A DNA stretch of 26,239 nucleotides, taken from contig CAKPXR010000019.1 in assembly GCA_934202215.1 (NCBI GenBank), forward strand, positions 1 through 26,239. The letters run 5' to 3'. This stretch comes from an uncultured Veillonella sp. (GTDB lineage Bacteria > Bacillota > Negativicutes > Veillonellales > Veillonellaceae). Each line of letters opens with the position of its first letter. Positions within the stretch are counted from its first letter, which is position 1. The position numbers were made by a program, and so were the translations under genes. The notes under the pieces were generated by a model. That model saw nothing but the letters and a program-made list of their open reading frames with translations, ran no database searches and was not told the DNA's origin. Shown in pieces: positions 1 to 6,121 of this stretch.

Positions 1-75
1 GAGTCCGGTAGAATACCGAACTCATTCCCAAAAAGTAGCTTAATTATATCTGTCCAAGAAAATGGGTGCAGATCA
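1..75 (+). mobile_element. Right end of an IS3-family (IS150-like) insertion sequence
   Basis: The window opens inside an insertion sequence. The first 43 bases encode the last residues of an IS3-type transposase, and shortly after its stop lies a sequence of the form expected for the right terminal inverted repeat, from about 51 (TGTCCAAGAAAATGGGTG) to a terminal CA at 74-75. Read on the minus strand it begins TGATCTGCACCC and ends GGACA, the usual look of IS150-group ends. The left end and any target duplication lie outside the window, so integrity and activity cannot be judged. The element is co-oriented with the genes that follow. Confidence 0.7.
2..43 (+). CDS. IS3-family transposase OrfB, C-terminal 13 residues (partial)
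   Basis: Reading from base 2 gives SPVEYRTHSQKVA followed by a TAA stop at 41-43. The SPVEYR motif close to the C-terminus is typical of the DDE integrase-type OrfB transposase of IS3 elements, where it follows the last helix of the catalytic domain. Everything upstream, including the DDE residues, is outside the window, so it cannot be said whether the gene is intact. The inverted repeat just downstream supports the assignment. The call rests on a short motif plus its position. Confidence 0.65.
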   Translation, partial: SPVEYRTHSQKVA

Positions 76-478
76 GAATTAGAGGTTACTTCTTTTTTTT
101 GTTGAGTTTAAAAATAACTGAATTTGTCGATATTAAATTTTTTGATATATAAATCGAGTTATACCTATTAATATATTTGATAACTTTTTACGTCATACCT
201 GTTTAACCCTTTTAAATAAGCTTTTTTTAGTATTTAATAATCTGTAAAAGACGATTATTGCTATAAATATTTGTGATATATAAATGTTTTATACATATAT
301 TTTTTAGATTAATAATTTTTAATTCGTATATTTTTATGATTATAAAAATATACAATAATTTTATATGTTGTTCAAAAATATTAATAATACAGATAAATAA
401 AAGCTTTTACATGGTATTGGTGGACTGAATTCTAAAAAAACATATTTGTATATTCATTAAAAGTACTAGTCTTATTGT
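76..478. other. AT-rich intergenic region without a recognisable gene
   Basis: About 400 bases between the IS end and the csp promoter are very AT-rich and carry stop codons in the reading frames I checked. A weak terminator-like hairpin sits at its left edge (81-100). There is a 12-bp perfect palindrome TAAAAGCTTTTA at 398-409. I see no ribosome binding site followed by a useful open frame. It is probably the flank of the IS insertion and the upstream region of csp. Confidence 0.5.
81..100 (+). terminator. Weak terminator-like hairpin with U-run
   Basis: AGAGG at 81-85 can pair with CTTCT at 89-93 (one G-U pair) across a three-base loop, followed directly by a run of T to position 100. The stem has only five pairs, so efficiency is doubtful. 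It lies six bases past the IS end and could stop readthrough from the transposase gene. Confidence 0.35.
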
Positions 479-507
479 TTGAAATTTTATACACGCTGTG
501 TTATGAT
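479..507 (+). promoter_or_regulatory. Sigma-A type promoter of the cold-shock gene
   Basis: A TTGAAA -35 box at 479-484 and a TATGAT -10 box at 502-507 are separated by 17 bases, close to the vegetative consensus. The TG at 498-499 does not sit at the extended -10 position. Transcription would begin near 514, giving a leader of about 50 bases before the csp start. That is short compared with the long thermosensing leader of E. coli cspA. Confidence 0.75.
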
Positions 508-562
508 ACAAGTGTAGTGCAAGACAGTAAGACAATATATATATTTTTAGGAGGATGTTACC

Positions 563-760
563 ATGTTAGGTAAAGTAAAATGGTTCAGTGCAGAAAAAGG
601 TTATGGATTTATTGAACGTGAAGACGGTAGCGATGTATTTGTACATTACTCTGCGATCCAAGATGAAGGTTTTAAATCTTTGGCAGAAGGTCAAAATGTA
701 GAGTTTGATATCGTTGATGGTAACCGTGGCCCTCAGGCAGCTAACGTTGTAAAAGCGTAA
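563..760 (+). CDS. csp: Cold-shock protein, CspA family
   Basis: This 65-residue protein is a single cold-shock domain, the usual length for the family. Such proteins bind single-stranded RNA and DNA and act as RNA chaperones that keep mRNA translatable at low temperature. Both nucleic-acid-binding motifs are intact: RNP1 KGYGFIE at residues 12-18 and RNP2 VFVHYSAI at 25-32, with the conserved WF at 7-8. The ATG at 563 follows AGGAGG (549-554) by eight bases, which fixes the start. The gene is monocistronic, with a consensus promoter upstream and a strong terminator at 798-831. Which Csp paralogue it is, and whether it is cold-induced or constitutive, cannot be told from the sequence. Confidence 0.96.
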   Translation: MLGKVKWFSAEKGYGFIEREDGSDVFVHYSAIQDEGFKSLAEGQNVEFDIVDGNRGPQAANVVKA

Positions 761-797
761 TTACATACTAAAAAGTACATAAAAGTAACATATAACA

Positions 798-831
798 AAA
801 CTCTGGTATCGTATGATATCGGAGTTTTTTT
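798..831 (+). terminator. Rho-independent terminator of csp
   Basis: A 13-pair stem (798-810 with 815-827, including two G-T pairs) closes a four-base GTAT loop and runs into a T-rich tail through 831. Strong intrinsic terminator separating csp from hpf. Confidence 0.92.
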
Positions 832-850
832 ATTATGTCTAAAAATAAGA

Positions 851-875
851 TTTATATTTTTTCAAAAAATATAAA
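851..875. repeat. Perfect AT-only inverted repeat
   Basis: TTTATATTTTTT at 851-862 is the exact reverse complement of 864-875, with a single C between the arms. It lies in the AT-rich leader region between the csp terminator and hpf. It may be a protein-binding site, a bent or upstream promoter element, or simply a by-product of the AT-rich composition. Confidence 0.5.
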
Positions 876-891
876 AAAAGATATTTATAAA

Positions 892-921
892 AAAGGAGTT
901 TTATAGATTGATGTAGAAATA
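892..921 (+). promoter_or_regulatory. Possible sigma-H-like promoter for hpf
   Basis: AAAGGAGTT at 892-900 and GTAGAAATA at 913-921, 12 bases apart, resemble the SigH consensus RnAGGAwWW / RnnGAATww with one mismatch in each box. I found no good sigma-A promoter in the hpf leader. The Bacillus subtilis homologue (yvyD) is transcribed by SigH and SigB, which makes the match suggestive. The -35-like element could equally be a stray Shine-Dalgarno sequence, since an ATG directly followed by TAG stands at 911-916. Confidence 0.3.
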
Positions 922-998
922 ATAATATAACACGAAAAATAAGTGGAAATACTACATACTTATATTTTGTGGATGATTTTTAGAAAGGGTGTTGACTT

Positions 999-1526
999 AT
1001 GAAAGTAGCAATCAGAGGTAAAAACATTGAAGTGACAGGTGCTTTAAGAGCATATATTGAAAAAAGATTGAGTAAATTAACTCGTTACTTCGATGATGAG
1101 TTAGATGCACAAGCGGTTTTATCCGTTGTAAAAGATAAATCTACTGTAGAATTTACATGTTTCATTGATAAGATTGTTCTTCGTGGCGTAGAAACAAATG
1201 ATGATATGTATGCCGCTATTGATCTTGTGGTAGATAAGATTGTACGTCAAATCCACAAACATAAAACTCGTTTGGCAAAACGTTTTAAAAAACAAGAGGC
1301 TTTCCATCCAGAAGCTTTGCCATCTCCTGTAGAAGAGGAAACAATCGAAGTTGTAAAACGCAAACACTTTGCAGTACGTCCTATGGATGTAGAAGAAGCT
1401 ATCTTGCAAATGAATCTTATTGGGCATGACTTCTTTATGTTCTTCAATGCTGAAACAGAATCCATGAATGTAGTATATCGCAGACATGATGGTTTCTATG
1501 GTTTGATTGAGCCAGAATTACAATAA
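999..1526 (+). CDS. hpf: Ribosome hibernation promoting factor, long form
   Basis: This 175-residue protein is a long-form HPF of the kind found in Firmicutes. The N-terminal S30AE domain (about residues 1-100) occupies the mRNA/tRNA channel of the small subunit. The C-terminal domain (about 120-175, including VVYRRHDGFYGLIEP) dimerises so that two 70S ribosomes join into inactive 100S particles in stationary phase or stress. Length and two-domain layout match the family. The ATG at 999 is preceded by AAAGGG (984-989). The gene stands alone between the csp terminator and its own terminator at 1592-1627, upstream of secA as in many Firmicutes. Expression may be stress-linked through the SigH-like element at 892-921. 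Confidence 0.95.
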   Translation: MKVAIRGKNIEVTGALRAYIEKRLSKLTRYFDDELDAQAVLSVVKDKSTVEFTCFIDKIVLRGVETNDDMYAAIDLVVDKIVRQIHKHKTRLAKRFKKQEAFHPEALPSPVEEETIEVVKRKHFAVRPMDVEEAILQMNLIGHDFFMFFNAETESMNVVYRRHDGFYGLIEPELQ

Positions 1527-1534
1527 CTTATAAT

Positions 1535-1582
1535 ATCGGCTGACAATAATCCTAACTCCTTTCTACTTTTAAATCAGCCGAT
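1535..1582 (+). other. Long-loop hairpin with anti-Shine-Dalgarno-like loop in the hpf 3' region
   Basis: ATCGGCTGA at 1535-1543 pairs perfectly with TCAGCCGAT at 1574-1582 across a 30-base pyrimidine-rich loop. The loop contains CTCCTTTCTA at 1556-1565, which from memory equals part of the 3' tail of Firmicutes 16S rRNA, the anti-Shine-Dalgarno region. No T-run follows the stem, so it is not a terminator; the real terminator comes ten bases later. It could be an RNA stability element or part of a 3'-derived small RNA. Confidence 0.45.
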
Positions 1583-1591
1583 TATTATACC

Positions 1592-1627
1592 AAGGTGGAT
1601 GACCATTTTGAGTCATCCACCTTTTTT
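1592..1627 (+). terminator. Rho-independent terminator of hpf
   Basis: A perfect 12-bp stem (1592-1603 with 1612-1623), an eight-base loop and a T-run through 1627. It separates hpf from the secA transcript. Confidence 0.93.
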
Positions 1628-1650
1628 ATAAAATACTATAAATAATCGTG

Positions 1651-1685
1651 AAATGCCTTGAATTCTTTGACTATTCAAGGCATTT
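1651..1685. repeat. 13-bp inverted repeat over the secA -35 region
   Basis: AAATGCCTTGAAT at 1651-1663 is the exact reverse complement of 1673-1685, with a nine-base spacer. The -35 box TTGACT lies in the spacer and the right arm fills most of the promoter spacer. No T-run follows on either strand, so a terminator is unlikely; the position fits an operator. Confidence 0.65.
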
Positions 1686-1695
1686 TCGTTATAAT
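1667..1695 (+). promoter_or_regulatory. Strong sigma-A promoter of secA
   Basis: TTGACT at 1667-1672 and a perfect TATAAT at 1690-1695 are 17 bases apart, one base short of full consensus. Transcription would start near 1702, about 40 bases before the secA start. It is the last clear promoter on the + strand until the window edge. Confidence 0.85.
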
Positions 1696-1741
1696 AAATT
1701 AGATAAAATAATGTAAGATGTCCTATAGAGGAGTGATTTGT

Positions 1742-4177
1742 TTGTTAAGCTTTTTACAAAGGCTATTAGGCAATAATAACGCAAAAGAAATAAAAAAAAT
1801 GCGTGCTATTGCTAATCATATTAATGAAATTGAACCGAATTATGTAAAATTAAGTGATGCTAACTTAGTAGCAAAAACAGATGAGTTTAAACGTCGTTTG
1901 CAAAAAGGGGAAACGTTAGACGACATTTTACCAGAAGCATTTGCTGTAGTTCGTGAAGCATCTAAACGTGTGTTAGGCATGCGTCATTTTGATGTGCAGT
2001 TGATTGGTGGTATTTGTCTTCACAGAGGTAATATCGCTGAAATGCGTACTGGTGAAGGTAAAACATTAGTTGCTACATTGCCTGTATATCTAAATGCATT
2101 GACAGGTGATGGTGTACATGTTGTTACAGTAAATGATTATTTAGCTACTCGCGATAGTGAACAAATGGGTCGTTTATATAACTTTTTGGGCCTTTCTACA
2201 GGTCTTATTGTGGCTAATCTCGATTTTAACCAACGTAAAGAAGCATATGCATGCGATATTACATATGGTACAAATAATGAGTTTGGCTTTGATTATTTGC
2301 GCGATAACATGGTATCCGATGTATCTCAAATGGTACAACGTCCGTTAAATTATGCAATTGTCGATGAAGTTGACTCTATTCTTATTGATGAAGCGAGAAC
2401 TCCACTAATTATTTCTGGTCCTGGTCAACGTTCCACAGATAATTACTACAAGTTAGCTAAAATTGTTCCTCATCTTGTAAAAGATGAAGATTATACAATT
2501 GATGAAAAGCAAAAGACTATTGCACCTACTGATTCTGGTATCGCAAAAGTCGAAGAAATGCTTGGTGTTGAAAACTTGTATGATGCTGAAAACATCGAGT
2601 TAAACCATCTACTTGGAGCATCTCTACGTGCTTATGCTATGATGCATCGCGATACGGATTACGTAGTTAAAGATGGTGAAGTTGTTATCGTTGATGAATT
2701 TACAGGCCGTTTGATGTTTGGTCGTCGTTATTCTGATGGCTTACATCAAGCCATTGAAGCTAAAGAAGGCTTGAAGGTTGAACGTGAAAGTCAAACATTA
2801 GCTTCTGTTACATTCCAAAACTATTTCCGTATGTATAAAAAGCTTGCTGGTATGACTGGTACAGCTAAAACTGAGGAAAAAGAATTCATCGATATTTACG
2901 GTTTGGAAGTATTACCTATTCCTCCAAATAAACCATTAGCCCGTGTAGATTTGCCAGATCAAATCTTTAAAACTAAGGCTGCTAAATATCGTGCCGTAGT
3001 ACGTAATGCTGTAGAACGCCATCAAACTGGTCAACCTATTTTGATTGGTACTACATCCATTACACAATCTGAAGAGCTTTCAGATATGTTATTACGTGCA
3101 GGGGTACCACATAAAGTATTGAATGCTAAACATCATGAAAAAGAAGCAGAGATTGTTGCCGATGCTGGTCAAATGGGTATGGTAACAATTGCTACAAACA
3201 TGGCTGGTCGTGGTACTGATATTACACTAGGTGAAGGTGTACCTGAATTAGGTGGCTTGGCTATTTTAGGTACTGAACGTCATGAAAGTCGCCGCATTGA
3301 TAATCAGTTGCGTGGTCGTGCTGGTCGTCAAGGTGACCCAGGTTCCTCTCAATTCTTCTTGTCCTTAGAAGATGATTTAATGCGTATCTTTGGTGCTGAT
3401 AACATTACAGGCATTATGGATAAGCTTGGCATGGAAGAAGATGAACCCATTGAGCATTCTTTAATTACTAAATCTATTGAACGAGCTCAAAAGAAAGTAG
3501 AAGATCATAACTATAATATTCGTAAATATGTACTTGAGTATGATGATGTTATGAATCAACAACGTGAAGTATTATACGAACAACGTCGTCGTATTTTACG
3601 TAATGAATCCTTACGTGACACAATCAATGAAATGATTGATAAACTTGTTACTGAATCTGTAGATGCTTATGCAGATGAAAAATTATATCCAGAAGAATGG
3701 GATTATGAAGGTCTTTATAAGCATTTAAGTCAATATTTCTTAACCGAAGAGATTATGTCCTCTCAAGATATGGAAGAATATAGTCGCCAAGAATTATTAG
3801 AACGTTTGCTTGAAATTGCTCATGCTGAGTACCAAGATCGCGTTGATATGCTTGGTGATGCTATGTTTGGACAACTTGAAAAGGCCATTATGTTGCGCGT
3901 TGTTGATAATAAATGGATGGAACATTTGGATAATATGGATATGTTGCGTGAAGGTATCGGACTTCGTGCATATGGTCAAAAAAATCCATTGGTGGAATAT
4001 AAATTTGAAGCCTTTGATATGTTCCAAAATATGATTGCTGCTATCCAAGATGAGACAATTATGGCGTTATACAAAATTCGTGCACAATTGATTCAAGAAA
4101 TTGAAGAACCAGTTGACCACTTAGAAGGTGCACAATCCCATCATGAAGATGTGTTGGAGCCACAAAACATAGATTAA
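1742..4177 (+). CDS. secA: Preprotein translocase motor SecA
   Basis: SecA is the ATPase that pushes unfolded preproteins through SecYEG. I place the start at TTG 1742, because AGGAG at 1729-1733 lies eight bases upstream and the product then begins [10 protein letters not shown] like other SecA proteins; the in-frame ATG at 1718 lies upstream of that site. The resulting protein has 811 residues. Visible are Walker A GEGKT (104-108), the DEVD box (about 208-211) followed by [15 protein letters not shown], the preprotein cross-linking region, and the helicase motif [10 protein letters not shown] in nucleotide-binding domain 2, then [13 protein letters not shown]. The C-terminus (EPQNID) lacks the cysteine-rich zinc-binding tail (CxCxSGx8CH type) present in E. 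coli and B. subtilis SecA. Transcription starts from the strong promoter at 1667-1695. Confidence 0.97.
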   Translation: MLSFLQRLLGNNNAKEIKKMRAIANHINEIEPNYVKLSDANLVAKTDEFKRRLQKGETLDDILPEAFAVVREASKRVLGMRHFDVQLIGGICLHRGNIAEMRTGEGKTLVATLPVYLNALTGDGVHVVTVNDYLATRDSEQMGRLYNFLGLSTGLIVANLDFNQRKEAYACDITYGTNNEFGFDYLRDNMVSDVSQMVQRPLNYAIVDEVDSILIDEARTPLIISGPGQRSTDNYYKLAKIVPHLVKDEDYTIDEKQKTIAPTDSGIAKVEEMLGVENLYDAENIELNHLLGASLRAYAMMHRDTDYVVKDGEVVIVDEFTGRLMFGRRYSDGLHQAIEAKEGLKVERESQTLASVTFQNYFRMYKKLAGMTGTAKTEEKEFIDIYGLEVLPIPPNKPLARVDLPDQIFKTKAAKYRAVVRNAVERHQTGQPILIGTTSITQSEELSDMLLRAGVPHKVLNAKHHEKEAEIVADAGQMGMVTIATNMAGRGTDITLGEGVPELGGLAILGTERHESRRIDNQLRGRAGRQGDPGSSQFFLSLEDDLMRIFGADNITGIMDKLGMEEDEPIEHSLITKSIERAQKKVEDHNYNIRKYVLEYDDVMNQQREVLYEQRRRILRNESLRDTINEMIDKLVTESVDAYADEKLYPEEWDYEGLYKHLSQYFLTEEIMSSQDMEEYSRQELLERLLEIAHAEYQDRVDMLGDAMFGQLEKAIMLRVVDNKWMEHLDNMDMLREGIGLRAYGQKNPLVEYKFEAFDMFQNMIAAIQDETIMALYKIRAQLIQEIEEPVDHLEGAQSHHEDVLEPQNID

Positions 4178-4185
4178 GATTTGTT

Positions 4186-4242
4186 AATGGCACGTTGCTC
4201 AATGGGATTCCCTTCTGGGCAGCGGCCATTTTCTATTTTATT
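4186..4242 (+). terminator. Branched hairpin with U-rich tail between secA and prfB (attenuator or partial terminator)
   Basis: AATGGC (4186-4191) pairs with GCCATT (4225-4230); inside it GTTGC (4194-4198) pairs with GCAGC (4219-4223) and an inner AATGGG/CCCTT stem can form. The tail from 4229 is T-rich but interrupted. It could end or weaken the secA transcript, or act as a processing site. I found no clear promoter between it and prfB, which argues for partial readthrough. Confidence 0.5.
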
Positions 4243-4297
4243 AAGGTGATAGTTTATCGATGTAATAAGCTAATAAGTTAAAGGTGGTGAACATAAA

Positions 4298-5405
4298 TTG
4301 TTAGAAGATTTAAAACCAATTATTTCTAATCTTGAAGAGCGTATTTATGGAATGAGGGATTCACTTTAACATCGCTCAGAAGGAAGAGCGAATCTTTACA
4401 CTAGATGTGCAAATGAGCGACCCTACATTTTGGGATGACCCAGACAAGGCTCGTGAGATTTCTCAAGAAGCCACACAATTGAAAAATGCTGTAGAAAGCT
4501 ATAAACAACTTGTTAGTGATATTGAAGATGCTAATGTAATGCTTGAGATGGCAATAGAGGAAGAAGATCGATCTCTAGAAGGTGAGATAAAGGATTATAT
4601 TCAACAAATAGAAGAAACTGTAGAAAAACAAGAGGTTCTTTTATTGCTCAGTGGTGAATATGATGCTAATAATGCGATTTTAACATTCCATGCTGGTGCA
4701 GGCGGTACAGAGGCACAAGATTGGTGTTCTATGCTGATTCGCATGTACTTGCGTTGGGCTGAGAAATCAGGATTCTCTATTGAACTGATGGATGAACAAC
4801 CAGGCGATGAGGCCGGCACAAAATCTGCTACATTTTTAATTAAAGGTGAAAATGCCTTTGGCTATTTGAAATCTGAAAAGGGTGTACATCGTCTAGTTCG
4901 TATTTCACCATTTGACGCTGCGGCACGTCGTCATACATCCTTTGCTGCTGTGGATGTAATGCCAGAGATTGATGATACAGTAGAAATTAATATTGATATG
5001 AAAGATGTACAAGTAGATACATATCGAGCTAGCGGTGCTGGTGGTCAGCATATTAATAAAACAGATTCTGCTGTACGTATGACGCATAGACCAACAGGTA
5101 TTGTAGTACAATGTCAAACCCAACGTTCTCAAATGCAAAATAGGGAACAAGCATTACGTTTATTGCGTGCCAAATTATTTGAATTAGAATTAGAAAAACA
5201 AGCAGAACTTAAAGAGCAAATTGGTGGTACATATCAAGCGATTGAATGGGGTAGTCAAATTCGTTCGTATGTATTCCACCCATATAATCTCGTTAAGGAT
5301 CATCGTACAGGGGTTGAAACAGGGAATGTACAATCCGTTATGGATGGTAATTTAGATCAATTTATGGAAGGTTTCTTGAAAAAAGAAGCGAATTTAACAA
5401 TTTAG
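4298..5405 (+). CDS. prfB: Peptide chain release factor 2, made by programmed +1 frameshift
   Basis: RF2 recognises UGA and UAA stops and triggers peptide release. Translation starts at TTG 4298, eight bases after AAGGTGGTG (4281-4289), and gives MLEDLKP and so on for 23 codons up to a TAA at 4367-4369. A +1 slip at CTT (4364-4366) restores the downstream frame at AAC 4368, giving 368 residues, the usual length. An SD-like AGGG at 4355-4358 stands where the stimulatory SD lies in E. coli prfB (AGG starting nine bases before CTT). The stop-codon-reading SPF tripeptide is at about 203-205 and the catalytic GGQ at 248-250. The in-frame stop is UAA, not the usual UGA. If the frameshift is ignored, a truncated 332-residue ORF from ATG 4407 appears. 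Confidence 0.95.
4355..4370 (+). promoter_or_regulatory. prfB +1 frameshift site with UAA stop
   Basis: The sequence AGGGATTCACTTTAAC contains an SD-like AGGG, a five-base spacer, the slippery CTT and a zero-frame TAA followed by C. Slippage of the P-site tRNA from CTT to TTT moves the ribosome into the RF2 frame. The layout matches the classical RF2 autoregulatory site, except for UAA in place of UGA and a shorter SD (AGGGAT instead of AGGGGG). Confidence 0.85.
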
Positions 5406-5413
5406 GAGTTCTT

Positions 5414-6109
5414 ATGAAAAAGTTTTTACTATTCCTAGTAGTTCTGATTATTGCTTTAGTAGCAGCAACTCAATTTTTATTACCTTCTTATATAAGTTCT
5501 CGTATTGAAAAACAACTTAATGATTCACTAAAACCATCTGCTCAAACGGTAAATGTCGAATCTCAACCAGGATTCAAATTACTTTATGGTGAAGCTGATC
5601 ATGTGTATGGGTCCTTAAATGATGTAAAACTTGGTAAATTAAACTTTGCAAACTTTAAGTATGATGCAACACAAATTCTTGTGAATCCAATTTCATTATT
5701 GGCTAGTCAAGACATTGATGTAGTAAGTGCTGGTAGCTCTAGTATCGATGGTACTGTGACTAATGAAGATTTAGCAACATTTTTAAGTACTCAAGCGGGT
5801 AGTGAAATTCAAGATGTACAAGTAAAGATTAGTAAAGATAATATTAGTTTAACAGGCAAGATGAATGTAGGTATGGTATTTAAAGGATCTGTTAAATTAG
5901 ATGGTAATTTAGAATTAAAGGATAATACTTTACTATTCGCACCTAAGAAGTTCACCATTAATGGTGCTACTATCCCAGGTTTGACATCTAATGTATTAGA
6001 GGCTACAGAAATTTATAACTTCAATAACTTCCCAATTCCTGTGAAAGCTGAAAGCTTAACTGTTGATAATGGTGAAATTCACATCAAAGTTAAACCTGTA
6101 CTTAACTAG
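5414..6109 (+). CDS. Exported DUF2993 (LmeA-like) lipid-binding-type protein
   Basis: The 231-residue product begins with MKK and a hydrophobic stretch (about 4-25) that looks like a signal anchor or an uncleaved signal peptide; no lipobox is seen. The rest resembles DUF2993: an early SRIEKQLNDSL helix, the pattern LVNPISLLASQDIDVVSAGSS, then GTVTNEDLATFLS and several beta-strand repeats ending in a short basic tail. LmeA of mycobacteria, in the same family, binds phospholipid and is needed for lipomannan maturation. The role here is unknown, but a periplasmic envelope lipid function is a reasonable guess. Its AGGAG (5404-5408) overlaps the prfB stop, so the two are probably co-translated, and the DUF5693-like gene follows 12 bases later. 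Confidence 0.75.
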   Translation: MKKFLLFLVVLIIALVAATQFLLPSYISSRIEKQLNDSLKPSAQTVNVESQPGFKLLYGEADHVYGSLNDVKLGKLNFANFKYDATQILVNPISLLASQDIDVVSAGSSSIDGTVTNEDLATFLSTQAGSEIQDVQVKISKDNISLTGKMNVGMVFKGSVKLDGNLELKDNTLLFAPKKFTINGATIPGLTSNVLEATEIYNFNNFPIPVKAESLTVDNGEIHIKVKPVLN

Positions 6110-6121
6110 AAAGGATTTATC

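Noticed and set aside
1..23. Hairpin GAGTCCGGTA / TACCGAACTC at the window start as a terminator
   Set aside because: It lies inside the transposase reading frame and has no T-run after it; coding constraint explains it as well.
911..916. ATG followed at once by TAG in the hpf leader, after an AAAGGAG
   Set aside because: Such start-stop pairs are frequent in AT-rich leaders; the AAAGGAG is better explained as part of a possible SigH-like promoter, and no leader peptide results.
1119..1487. Open frame of 122 codons on the minus strand inside hpf
   Set aside because: Entirely antisense to a clear hpf gene; the translation is low-complexity and rich in Phe, Tyr and Cys with no family resemblance.
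1718..1741. secA start at ATG 1718
   Set aside because: The SD AGGAG at 1729-1733 lies downstream of this ATG, and the eight extra residues are absent from typical SecA N-termini.
4407..5405. prfB as an ordinary 332-residue gene starting at ATG 4407
   Set aside because: It would lack the conserved N-terminus; the upstream frame with TTG start, SD, slippery CTT and stop accounts for the full-length RF2.
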